Of a DNA stretch of 64,000 bases, positions 24,562-35,931 are shown piece by piece (position 1 is the stretch's first letter; each line of letters begins with the position of its first letter). Location of the stretch: the NCBI GenBank assembly GCA_950295325.1, contig OX485804.1, positions 31,434,001-31,498,000 on the forward strand, written 5' to 3'. The notes below the pieces were generated by a model. It saw only the letters and a program-made list of their open reading frames with translations. It ran no database searches and had not been told where the DNA came from. Both the position numbers and the translations under genes were made by a program. The stretch comes from Polytrichum commune. Its lineage: Eukaryota > Streptophyta > Polytrichopsida > Polytrichales > Polytrichaceae.

Positions 24562-25049
24562 CAGTCCACCCTCGATAAATGTTACATTTATAAACGTTAA
24601 CTCAGTATATTTGTTAACAAAATCGTACTCCCCTCATATTGCTAACTAGAATGTTAACTATGTTAAATGTTAACAATAACTTACTCCCCTCTTTGTTAAT
24701 TTGTCACTTATAAATGTTAACCTACGAAATACATCCAATATTGTGTGATGACATCCATTACATTGACTCACAAACTTTCAAAGTGGCAAAAGCCACCAAA
24801 TTTGACTTTTGTGATCAAATTATTCATCTGGACTATATTGATTCTTATTTTGTTTCATAACAATAAAAGATTGATTTGATACATATATTTTATATATGAT
24901 AATTTTGTAAACCTCTCCCTCCATAATTGTAATGAATTTATATTTGTTAAGCATTCAAAAAGCTCCCTTTATAACTGTTACAATGTTAACTCACTATAAA
25001 TGTTAGGAAAATTTTACTCCAGAGCCTAACATTTATAGAAGGTGGACTG
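24562..25049. mobile_element. pogo-like MITE, TSD TA
   Basis: Inverted ends CAGTCCACCCTCGATAAATG (left) and CAGTCCACCTTCTATAAATG (right, reverse complement), each flanked by TA (24560-24561, 25050-25051). CAGT ends plus a TA duplication are typical of pogo/Tigger-type Tc1/mariner elements. 488 bp, AT-rich, with many internal AATGTTAAC motifs; no open frame. Confidence 0.88.
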
Positions 25050-25051
25050 TA

Positions 25052-26501
25052 TGTGGTGATGTTGGAATCCGAATCGCTACATGTACAAAGTAGCTTATTA
25101 GCTCATCTAACCAAAGATCAAATTACAAGTCGTGGTTGCAAATATTTTTATCGAAATAATAATAATAATAATAACTATTATTAGTAATAGTATAATTTTT
25201 TCAAACAAAATTTAGCTAGCATGCACGGACTTCCATGCACTATTGAGAAGTCTTGTTGACAAAATTATGTATGCTTCCCGAACCTTGATGCGGGTGATCA
25301 TGCATTAACATTTGAGACCCCCACCCACGTACATGCTATTTAGTGCTCGCCATTAGCATGGCATTTCCCTAGCCTTTGTAGGAGCTCAATGCAAACATTG
25401 TGGGGATAAGTTGTGTGTTGTGACGTGCTTAGTATGGACTAGTAGTGGTGTGAGGTACTCGCTTGTCGTCTCTTGCTTGGCTTTGTCAAGACTTTAGTTA
25501 CCATAAAACGGCCACTTTGGAATCCACTCAACTTTGCAATGGGATTTATCGTATGCTCCCTCCTTGTATATATGCAAAGCACTTCCAACTTCACATATGA
25601 CTTTGTCCGTTGGATTAGATCGGAGATGTTTCACCCAGTTAGTATTTGCAAATCACAAAGATTTTCATTTTCAATCTCAAAATTGGCGTGCATATGTAAT
25701 TTAGTTATACAAATTTAGAATGTGGGGTTTTTTTCTTTTATTTTCTCTCAAAATGATTACATATACTTGTTAACAATTGTAACTCATATGATAATGAAGT
25801 CTATGTTTTGAGCACATAGTTGAATCTCATTTTGATATGCGTCTTCTCAATGCCAGTTATTTGCAGGTACCATTTCAATATATGGGGTCTGATTAACCTA
25901 GATGACAAATGTACTTATTGATTTTTTTAACCTACTTAAAAGCATAGTTATTCGAGGAGCCCGATTGATGTTCCAAGCCTTTGTCTTCCTTTGGTTTTAT
26001 GAATTCACTTTGACTCTTTGCAAGAAAAGAGAGGATACATTATTGAGTTGGAAAGTGCAACCTTGTCAATGAAAGATGTAGAGGTTTAAATATGAATCCC
26101 ATCCATATCATAGTAAGTTGTGTGATTCCTATGCTCATCACATAGATAATTGGAGTGTCTAAGTTTTGAAAATTCATCACTAATCTACATGAACAAAAAT
26201 AAAATTTGAAATTATGTAAGTGTTTTAAAATTATCAACAAGAGAGATTGATTGACAACCATATGTGGTGTGAATGAGAGATGCTTCACCCCTGTACAAAG
26301 CCACTTTTAAACATCAACATCTCTATGTTCTTAAAAAGCTCTATGGAATATCAAATAGAACTAGCTAATTTTTACAATAATGGAGGTCATACCATAGGCT
26401 TATGTAAAAGGAATTCACCTTCACAAGATTGTTGTGGAATGTGCATGTGTGCAACTCACCTGAAGATATTAAAAAACAAATTATAAAATTTAAGCTAATT
26501 C
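25052..26501. other. No gene seen
   Basis: AT-rich sequence; an (AAT)n run near 25157-25174. Short frames only. Confidence 0.5.
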
Positions 26502-26581
26502 TAAGGGCCACTTCACACACAAGCCAAGGGATGTGTCCATGTATTTGTGAAGGCCCTCAACTCTCATCCAAAGGCCATACA

Positions 26582-27885
26582 CCATGGGGGTGAACATTTC
26601 ATCAAGAACCATGTTCATTCGCAACATTCTCTAGATACCATCTATATACAAGTTTTCTTCTTCTTCTTCTTCTTCTTCTTCTTTTCTTTTTGAGGTAAAA
26701 CCAAGAAATACGCATACAATCTCAATGATAAAAATACAAGTTTGATAATATGTATACTTAATAGAACTACATTCATATGTAGTCATTAACATAAGTATTC
26801 ATATATACTTCTAAATAATAATGAACCCCTATCAAATGTATATGTAAAACCCTAGCCTTCATTAACAAAGTCGTTGAAGACATTTTCATCCCTTGGATGT
26901 AACTCATAAGCATTTAGGTCTACAATACATGCCATAGAAGCTAATGCATTTATTGTTTCCAAATTTACCATCAAATGATCCATAGGATCGTAAATCCACT
27001 TATTGTTGGTTTTTTTCTTTCTTTCTTTCTTTCTTTTTCTTTTCATAAACCAATCTCCATGTTTGATGGATGGTCCATCAAGTCAATTGGATCCCTATAC
27101 TCCACCCAAATTATCAATTTTTTTATAAATCTCAACAAACCAAACCTTAATTGGAGTTAATATTTTTTGGTCTACCATGTTTTTTTTTCTTCCAATTATA
27201 GCTTTAAGTGTGTTAAAAGAACACGCTCCACAATCACAACCAATATTTGACAAAGTAACATGATTTACAATAGATGGAGTGTAGGCTTTGTATATAACTT
27301 GCCAGCCTTAATATGAGTCAATCGATCTTTAGATAAAGTTGGATTGCCATTCAATTGACTATCAAAGTGTACTTTTGGAAATTCTAGACTCCCCTACCTC
27401 TACATAACCCACAATGGACTTTCCATTAGATTGAGACGGCATTTCAACATTTTCATGTTCATCAATTAGAATATCCAAGGCATGTCGTAGCTTACTTCGC
27501 AACTCCACATCTTTTTGTAAATCATTTCAACGTGCGACTGCATCAATTCCATCTCTATGACAACATCGTTGCCCATGTTTGAATTGTCTACTCCAACACT
27601 ACAATTTTCCTTGTCACCACCTTATGCACTGGAATCATCGATCAATGTGTGATCGTAATCACACTCCTCATCATCTTCCACACTTTCAAATAAATGAGCC
27701 TCAATAAGTGACCCTACCATACAAGTATAAATGTTGTATATTTTTCTAGAGGTCCTCCATACATGTGTGCAACTATGAGTTAAAATTTTTGTAGTATATG
27801 CATATGTTATACGGAAAGTTCAAATTAATACCCCTTTTGTGCACTCACGTATGCTCATACATGTTATGAAAGGTGCACGCCCGGG
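26582..27885 (-). mobile_element. hAT-like GTGCAC family member X, nested
   Basis: Ends CCATGGGGGTGAAC and, in reverse complement, CCCGGGCGTGCAC. The flanking 8-mers are GCCATACA (26574-26581) and ATCATACA (27886-27893), which differ only by two transitions. The subterminal block GAGTGCACAAAAGGGGTATT is shared with the elements at 29547 and 45218. 1304 bp. It contains a (TTC)n tract at about 26653-26683 and coding debris on the minus strand. Confidence 0.75.
26852..27740 (-). pseudogene. Degenerate gene inside hAT-like element X
   Basis: The minus strand shows broken but protein-like frames: KDRLTHIKAGKLYTKP in the middle and, at the 3' end (26852-27046), INALASMACIVDLNAYELHP followed by a short acidic tail and a stop. 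The latter motif recurs in degenerate form in element Y near 30340-30440 (YELHPMDE, stop, VFVDFIND), so both elements derive from a common coding ancestor. The sequence does not match the hAT dimerisation motif known to me, so the product is unassigned. Confidence 0.4.
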
Positions 27886-28165
27886 ATCATACAGTTGTTT
27901 GATTGACATGGCTTGCAGGAATTTGCGTCATGTCTACTTCTTGGAGATGTGCCTAACATAAACTCCAACATATCATGAGACATTATTTATAATCTACCAT
28001 GTAGGAATCCATGTAGACATTTCATTTATGACAATTGTTTTTAGGCCCTTGGATTTCAGCTTCTGGTGTGAAGTGAACTTGGGCAATTTCAACCTTTTCA
28101 ACCATTGAGAGATCTTAAAATGCAATGATCATGGGCCTTCATTCTCGTGTGTGAAGTGACCCTAA

Positions 28166-29538
28166 TAATCTTAAGGGTTGCTGCATCAAAGTCAATTGAG
28201 CACGTTTTTTAAGTCCAATGCAGAGGAAAAAAAATGCATGAATATGTCCAAAGACCCATAGCAACAACTTTGCTTTCAATCAATAAAGATCACAATGTGA
28301 GAAAAACATGCCTCTCAAAATCCTTGAAGTTTTATGTTCATCAAGTCGGTCTATCACACACATGTTCATCACACAAAACCATGTACAAACTTTGAAATTT
28401 TGAGCCATGTTTGTCTTGAATTTAGCTATTGGTTTGATCTATTCCGTACAAAAAGCTCCAATGTAAATGGATTGATTGACTTTTCAATTCATTGATTCGG
28501 AGTGTAGGTTGTGGACAAATAATGTGTACTTGTTGGCGTTTAGGGGTTAGATTCTAAAATGGCAAGAAGTGGTTTTGCGTCCAAAATTGGTCATCTTGAG
28601 CCCCCTCTTTGAGATTCATATATAAATGTTGTGAAGCATACTAAACAATTTAACTTTATGGATTGAAAGCCATTGAGGTTTAGGAAAACTCAATGTTATT
28701 TTAACCGTCAAAGTTTCATGAATACCATTATCATAAAAAATTAAACAAGTATAGGTATGATTCAAAAGTTCATGAGAAGTGACAAAGTTGCATATCAAAA
28801 TTAGGAGATTTGGGAAACATTATTAGGGCTCAAAAGATAAGAAATACAAGTATCAAATACAAAAATAAATAAGAATCCATCATTCAAGGATGTCGAGATG
28901 ATTGTTATGTGGCCTTTACTCACCAAATGACAACCACCACTACTATGACATGCCTTGATGTGTAATTAAAAAAGTACCATGGTAACAACTATGGTCGACT
29001 ACAATATACATATTTTGGTCAACTACTGCGATAGCAGTCAAATAGTGGCTATCAACATGCAAAAGGAACTAGACAAGTTGGCCGCATTTCAAAGTTGAAT
29101 TTAGTATTTTATTGATTTTTTGTTTTTTTGTTTTTGCATTTACCTAGGGTTAGTATGTTCCACCTCCATGTCATTGTGATGTAATTGGCTCACCATAAAG
29201 TTGTCCTTTACATACATGACATGTTGTGTGACATATGGCAATGATGTAGGGAGAGAATGTATGCATAAAAGGATGTTTAACGAGAAGTTGGCTTATAAAG
29301 TGTACATATGGATGGGTATTGTTCCACCTAGTGTTGTAGAAATATATAGGGTAGTATGCATCTGGGGGAGAGGTATGTGTACCCTTAGGCCCACTTAAGG
29401 TTTCTCACAACATGAGTTTCTTTCATTCAAATTTTCCTTATAGCCCCTCAATTCTCACGTGTGATTCTCATTCATGAAGCAATACATGATGTCATTCTTT
29501 GTGTTAATCTTTCAATGACTTTGTCAATAAAAATATGA
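28166..29538. other. No gene seen
   Basis: AT-rich sequence with only short frames; nothing recognisable. Confidence 0.5.
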
Positions 29539-29546
29539 TTCATGAG

Positions 29547-30726
29547 CTTAGGGGGTGCGCTCATTGCCAAAATTGTGGACCCATGTGAGTGCACAAAAGG
29601 GGTATTAATTATGCCTAGAGGTTACAAAATATACATAAGGTACATGTATTCTTTATTCTAGCTTCTAAATATACTTGGCATATTATTCATATGATCCTAG
29701 TTGTATTCCTACCTTTAAGCACATAGTCAATCATCACGGGTAGGTCACTCTAAGGCATTTTTGTGCACCACGTGCGGCTGGGGTTTTTTTTGTTTTGGGG
29801 CTATTTACCTTCAAGGGCTGAATTAAAGCCTCCCTATAATTACTTAAATTTCAAAAATGGCCCATTTGTTTGCACCCTTCTATTACTTATATTGTCCAAG
29901 TCACTGCAATTTTTTGCACTCTATATTCCTTTTAAGTAATAAAAGCTAATCTACTTCCTAACGCATTGACGAGTGTTAAGGGAAACCATGGAAACAAAGA
30001 AGGGTGCAAACAATAATATCATTGCAAACAAAGTTATGAAGAAAACACATAGGAGACCATAGCAAACATGCTAAACATACCTTCTAGGATCCTTATCTTC
30101 AGCCCCTATATTAATTTTACAAAAAAATAATGGCCCACATTTTATGTCCATCTAACTTACTTATAATGAGATTGTCTACATTAAATGGCCCCTTCATTAT
30201 TTGGAATTCCTTTATAATTTTTATTTCAAATGATTTTAATCCTCTCTATATTATGTTGCACGTCGTTTTTAAAATGCACTAAGTGACCTACCCGTGTCAA
30301 TCATAAAGAAGTGGGTGATCTACAAGAGGTCCAAAAGAAACCATCATTGCATTAGCTATAATGACTTATTTCATAGAAACACATTTGTATGAGTTACACC
30401 CAATGGATGAATGAGTGTTCGTTGATTTCATTAATGATAAAAAAATGGCATACTGAGAGTATTTTAGCCATATTTTTCACATAGTCTTTTTGGCGTATAC
30501 ATACGATTGGGTTCTAAACAAGTTATCTTTTTTTCACTTGTACTTGTATTGAGGGGATTTTCTAGCTATATAAATCTCTATCTATATATCTTTCTATCTA
30601 TATCTATCTATATCTATATACATAAATCATTTTTATAAGGGGGAACATATTTTATATTAGGGATATCGATTTCACAGTCATGTATGCACGTGGTTCCCGG
30701 TTCTAACGATGAGTGCACCCCTTACG
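29547..30726 (+). mobile_element. hAT-like GTGCAC family member Y, itself invaded
   Basis: Ends CTTAGGGGGTGCGCTCATTG and, in reverse complement, CGTAAGGGGTGCACTCATCG. The flanking 8-mers TTCATGAG (29539-29546) and TTTATAAG (30727-30734) differ by two transitions. Subterminal GAGTGCACAAAAGGGGTATT matches X. About 610 bp remain after removing the nested element. A (TATC)n tract lies at 30567-30625. Confidence 0.7.
29735..30296. mobile_element. hAT-like MITE with perfect TSD TCAATCAT, nested in Y
   Basis: 562 bp with ends CACGGGTAGGTCACTCTAAG and, in reverse complement, CACGGGTAGGTCACTTAGTG. Perfect 8-bp duplications TCAATCAT at 29727-29734 and 30297-30304. Ends and the inner ACCACGTG resemble the element at 6921-8269, so these are two members of one family. 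Confidence 0.92.
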
Positions 30727-31159
30727 TTTATAAGCATATATAGAAGGAATGCTTATTTTTTTTTCATTATACACATGATTATAAATGAATTTCTATTGAC
30801 AAAGTCATTGAAATATGACACGGGGGCTTCCTAAAAGAAATGCACGAACCTCTTTTGGGGGGATATGAGAAGGTGTTTGGATAAACTAAATTCCTTTTGT
30901 GAGAAACCTCAAGAAGGCCTCTTGATACATTTACCTTTCGCCTATAACCTATTAATTTTTTAGAAAACCATATTATACAATTCCTATCCCTTATGTATAT
31001 TTTGTGAGCCAAACTCTCATTGAGTATCCATTTGTACACCTTGGTGATAGTCTACAAATTCCATGAATGCCCTTCCTGCCCACCTAATTGCACATATCAA
31101 TGTAGTTTACACTATCATTTTTAGTTGTCAAAAACTGTGAGGTGCTCTCTGAGTGGGTG

Positions 31160-31224
31160 TGTTCTCTTTGATTTTAGGTCATTCTTGGTATCGGCCTTTT
31201 GGCCTTCTGTCTCAAAAAAGGAAA
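31160..31224 (+). repeat. LINE 3' tail fragment
   Basis: TTTTGGCCTTCTGTCTCAAA then an A-rich tail. The same tail, in reverse complement, is at 50826-50907 and 63142-63206. Confidence 0.6.
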
Positions 31225-31289
31225 AAAACCTCGAGATAACCTCATCCTCACCCATCTGGCCTATGCCAAACAAACGTTATATCCAATGA

Positions 31290-31770
31290 TGCACATGTAA
31301 ATGCTACATTAAGATGTACAATTGGGTGCAAGCATGGTAAAGATGACCAAAATAGTTCTCCGGTATCTTAAAACCATAGTTTTTTTGGTCAAACGCCTAT
31401 AAGTAGTAGCTTGTTGTTGTTTAAATTAAATATTTTTTCATGCCGACCTTTATTCCTGTGTTAAGTACTCAAATGTAGAATACCAAGATGGTATCTTCAA
31501 AGCTTATCATTAAAAGTAATGCTCAAAAGCAAGTGACTAGATATGTTTTTGGATGTAAATTTCATGACCTTACCTATTTTGAGCTCCCCCCCCCAGATTC
31601 CTTAAATTCATTATACACTTGAAGTCATCATCAAATATTCTTGCAGAAAAATCATCAATTCAATGTGATTTTATCATATTTTAAACAAACAAAAAAATTG
31701 ACAATCATTGGTTCAATATCACCACTTGCACACCCACTTGCACCATCTTCTAAATATGTAGACTTTTTTT
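31290..31770 (+). repeat. Dispersed repeat T, copy 1
   Basis: About 480 bp that match 51585-52020 in reverse complement: GGTGCAAGCATGGTAAA, CTCCGGTAT, AATGCTCAAAAGCAA, AATTTCATGACCTT and ACTTGCACACC all recur in mirrored order. Neither copy has an intact frame; identity unknown. Confidence 0.7.
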
Positions 31771-34700
31771 TTTCGAGATTTGTTTTGCCAACATAAAATG
31801 CTTGGCTTTGTAGATCAAAATGTTTTGAATTGTTTATGTTTTTTCCCTCAAAATTCAATGTTAGTATATTGTTTTGAAATCACTTTGACTTAAACATGTG
31901 CAAGGATCAAGAGCTGTCCACTGTACTGTGCTTGCACCCAACAATTAGGTTGACTTTGTGAATAGGTTGTCAAAACTCTACCCATGCAAATTACCTTGGG
32001 TCAAAACCAAATCACAAAACTATACACTTCTGTTATTCATCCGTATAGCAAACCACACTAAAAGACATCGTATATTCTATTATTGTGGTGAAAAATACTC
32101 AAAATAGTGTGAAATTTCAACAAATTAACGTGTGTCTAACATAATTGCAGATATCAGTGTGCATGCTACACTGTGTAAGCATGACAAAACCAAGAGCAAA
32201 GGTTTGACCAGAGTATACTAGGCCTAGAGACTTTGCAAATTAATTAATATTACACTCAACTCATTTCAAGTTCATAACATTATTCAGAGGTATGGTGGTG
32301 TTACTTCTATGTTTAGCATCTAACATGGGCCTCCACTATCTTACCTCCATGGGAAGAAACTTGGGTTATAGGAAGAGACTAACTCTAATATGAACAAAAA
32401 TAATGTCAGTATGGATAGTTTCAGTATTATGAACAGTGATTGGTGTTGTCAGTGAATAGTGTTGTTGGATGAATAGTATTTTTGAATGAACAATGGCCGG
32501 ATGAACATTGCTTCACGTGAATAGTGCCGAGACGAATAATGATTCATGTGAGTAGGCCAGGAGCATAACTCCATCCGAATTTCCAAGTGTCAGCATGAAT
32601 GTATGAATAATAAACAAATATTACTACTTTGTTCAAGGGCCCCACAAGATATAATTGACGTATTACATGATTAGTGAGATTGAACCACATGGCTAAATAA
32701 TACTAAGTTTTTGGTTTCTTTAAAAATGAATACAATGAAGTTTGGCACTTTCCGAAGTTTGGAGTCTAAGATTTAGGTGTCAATGTTGGGAATAAAGGAT
32801 CAAACAGGTCTTGATTGGGTGTATTTTTTAAAGGCCTTGCTTGCTAGTATACTAAATAATCCTATTAATGTGGGTGGAAATTAGCATGGAAATAATTAGT
32901 GTGGGCCACATTAATTTTCTAGTGTAAGGCGCAATTAATGCGGGTCCAAGTCTTCCCCCAAGTCTTCATGAAGACTTGCGACTAGTACATTGAATATTCA
33001 TTGTAGGACAAAAGTAGCACAAAATAAAAGAATTACCCACATTTATTTTACGAGAAAAGAAATTATTGTGGCCCACGCTAATTTTCTACTAGAAATTTAG
33101 CGTGGGTTGAAAATTAATGTGGCCCACAACAATACGACTATTTAGTGTACTTATGAGTGTATGCGTAGGTCAGTTTTAAAAAGTATTGATGTTTATCAGT
33201 AAGATAGGTATGACTTACTTAGATACATGATCTCACTTGGGGCATTGTGCACTAAACATACGATCCCCATCTGATTTCATGTGGTGCATGCTGTATATTC
33301 ATCATTGACCCAAGTTCACTTGAACACCACATGCCAAGTAGAGAGGGTGTCACATGACACTTGCTGCTAGATGGTAGGTCATGAAGGCCACTTTGATTAA
33401 CATGGCACATTGGCTAACTTGATGAATGAGATAAGGTTCATAAAATTCTATGTCAATGTAGAGGTCACTTCACTTCATGGCTAAGGCCGCACACTACAAC
33501 TAGTCTTACCACTACATTATAAATACGATTCAGTGTGGCATTAAGATTGGTGTGCATGGGATCCATAACTCGTGCAGTGGCCCATGTCACCTTCTCTATT
33601 TGCCACCTTCCCTAGTTGCCACCCAATGACTGCAAGATTGTTTACATTGAATGGTGTGGTCATTCTATCTCAAATGCACAGTGCGATTCTCTTCCACTAG
33701 ATGGTTTCATGATCTATGAAGATGATACATTCTAAATCCATATTCATAATTTCATCAACATCAATGAGAAGACCACGCACTTCCCATTGTGACAAGGCAC
33801 AGAAACTGCTTGAATTAATATGTGTGTTTCGAGAGGCTCAGAGATGGGGGGATGCTCACATAAATAGTGGGAAAGACACGGACAAACGACCCACAGTATT
33901 CTGTAACCAGTTATGGAGTCTCTGAAGCACGTGATAACTGCACCCAATACGACATATTATTTATGGTATTAAGTCTCACTTACTATTTGGAATCACGCAC
34001 GGCTATAACTTCTCGCTGTAGATTTCATGTGTTACCAACAAAGACTGAATAGGTTATGTTATATGGACGATATACTTTACTTGGTAAAAAGTTACATTCT
34101 TAGCAAAAAGTTTTAGCACTATGTAACTTCAAATAGTAAGTGACACTAAGACCATAAATGGTGTACTTATTTAGTTCCACATTCTAGGAAGGCAAGAATA
34201 TTGTATTTCCGCCACTATGCACTTCATGCTAGTTTAGTCTATGAAACGATCCATCCTCCCTATGGAGTACATAAGTTATTTGTGTCACATTCTTTACATG
34301 TAACATCAATTCTCATCTTAGGTAGTGTATCCATTTTATTCATGGGGAGGTCACTATAATTTTTTTATTAAACTACATGTATGAGAAAAAATATAGATTA
34401 CTTTTTAATTCAATAGAGCAATTTTATTTTTATTTTTATTTTTTGGAATTATCATAGCTTGGATAAAATTTCTCAATGGAGTGTGATTTGGTTAGGAAGA
34501 TTTATTTGCTTGATCCTATAGATACTAAGAGCGTAGGTGAGTTTGTGGGAAAATCATAGATGTAAGAATTGCATTGTTGCTGATCAAGCTTGAACACTTG
34601 CCCCGTGTAGACAATAGTGTTGGACATTTGATTCTTTGCATACAATAATGTTGGATATTTGACTCATGTTGTAGGTTCATTCACATTTTTGAACACATCA

Positions 34701-35399
34701 CTTGAATGTGAGAATCATCTAATTTTTTTTTTCCCTTAGTTCTAGTTTTTGTTCATGCTTTTGAAGGCAACCACACCAAATTGCAACACTTTAGGCATTG
34801 AGCACAATTGTTATTAATTTGAAAGTTCCATTAATGCATTGTTGTCGTTTTGTTGCGGATCAACATCAATTTATGTCAGTATTCCAAGATTTTGATAAAC
34901 GGTGCAATTTACATATAGAATAGAGTCTATACAAATAAGTTCACAGTGTATGTTATATTTTCCTATAGGGTCCCGAAAAATACCAAAGTACCATTGTATC
35001 TACTAATAAGGTGCAAATTATTCAAGAAATTTAGATAAAAAGCCCATCTTTAAATAACCCCCGACTGCATGTGGTTTACAAAAGTATATAGCTAGTGAGC
35101 TCCCTGTGATTTTTTTGTTCATAACGTCACACGTTTCAACAATGGCAATTGAGTTGTGAGGTCATATAAATTCCAGCAAGTGACACTTAATCAATGATGC
35201 ACACATTACTGCAAAACTGAAATCTCAACTGAGGCTTGTATGTCGTTCTTACAAGTGATGGAAGGATATAATACAGATATAATTATTTTGTCCATTCAAT
35301 GTCACTATATGTTCATCTGCATGAACTTCATTCCAGAACAATCTTGATGAGTAAAGTACATCTCCAAGACATCAACCTAATGGTTGATGGCCTGACTGC
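31771..35399. other. Gene-free tract with GAATAGTG cluster and GTGGGCCAC palindromes
   Basis: 32420-32560 has degenerate repeats of GTGAATAGTG/GATGAATAGT. 32915-33140 contains inverted CACTA-like motifs (GTGGGCCACATTAATTTTCT, and CCCACGCTAATTTTCTA facing CTAGAAATTTAGCGTGGG at about 33072-33106). No gene recognised. Confidence 0.5.
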
Positions 35400-35931
35400 A
35401 GGCTAAACATGCGGCAAAGTGTTGAATATGCTATGTACCAAGAATGCTATGTTTTGAGTTATGAGCTACCACAGTAGCTCCAAACTAAGTCTAAATTCCA
35501 GATGCACTTGACTATATATATAACTGAACTTTGTTCATCTCTTGCTGTTTTTTACACGGCTGGGAGATTATCCTTTTTATGTAGCCGGCTCTTTACAATG
35601 AGATGGTAGCCGGGTGGTGACCAGGGCTCGAGTTTCCATACTCCTATTTCTTTGAGATTTCTTTCCCTCTTTTGAGAAAAAGCATCCGCTCTCACTCAAC
35701 ACAGCCAACTGACTTCAATATACCCGTATATGCCTGGCCGAATTCAGTGTCACCATTAATTACTAACCTAATTGGGTACAAATCCTCCAAAATAACAATC
35801 GAAAGAGTTCAAGAATGGGAATTCCCATGCCACGATGTACATACCTAGTTCAATTTGGCACTCCCGAAAGAAGAGAGATCTATTGTTGTTGATGTGAGCT
35901 TCATCAGTGTCGCCAATAATTAAGAAGAGGT
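35400..35931 (-). other. 3' flank / probable 3' UTR of CHX
   Basis: Directly downstream of the CHX stop on the minus strand. Mixed composition, no open frame. The polyadenylation site cannot be fixed by eye. Confidence 0.4.

Larger units (their letters stand above)
26505..28162 (-). mobile_element. GGGCCACTTCAC element, copy 2, split by another transposon
   Basis: Ends GGGCCACTTCACACACAAG (26505) and, in reverse complement, GGGTCACTTCACACACGAG (28162), flanked by TAA on both sides (26502-26504, 28163-28165). Removing the inserted element at 26582-27885 and one 8-bp duplication leaves 346 bp, against 356 bp for the uninterrupted copy at 10442-10797. The remainder aligns to that copy in inverse orientation. 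The TAA duplication and GGGCC ends point to PIF/Harbinger (Tourist-like). Confidence 0.85.
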
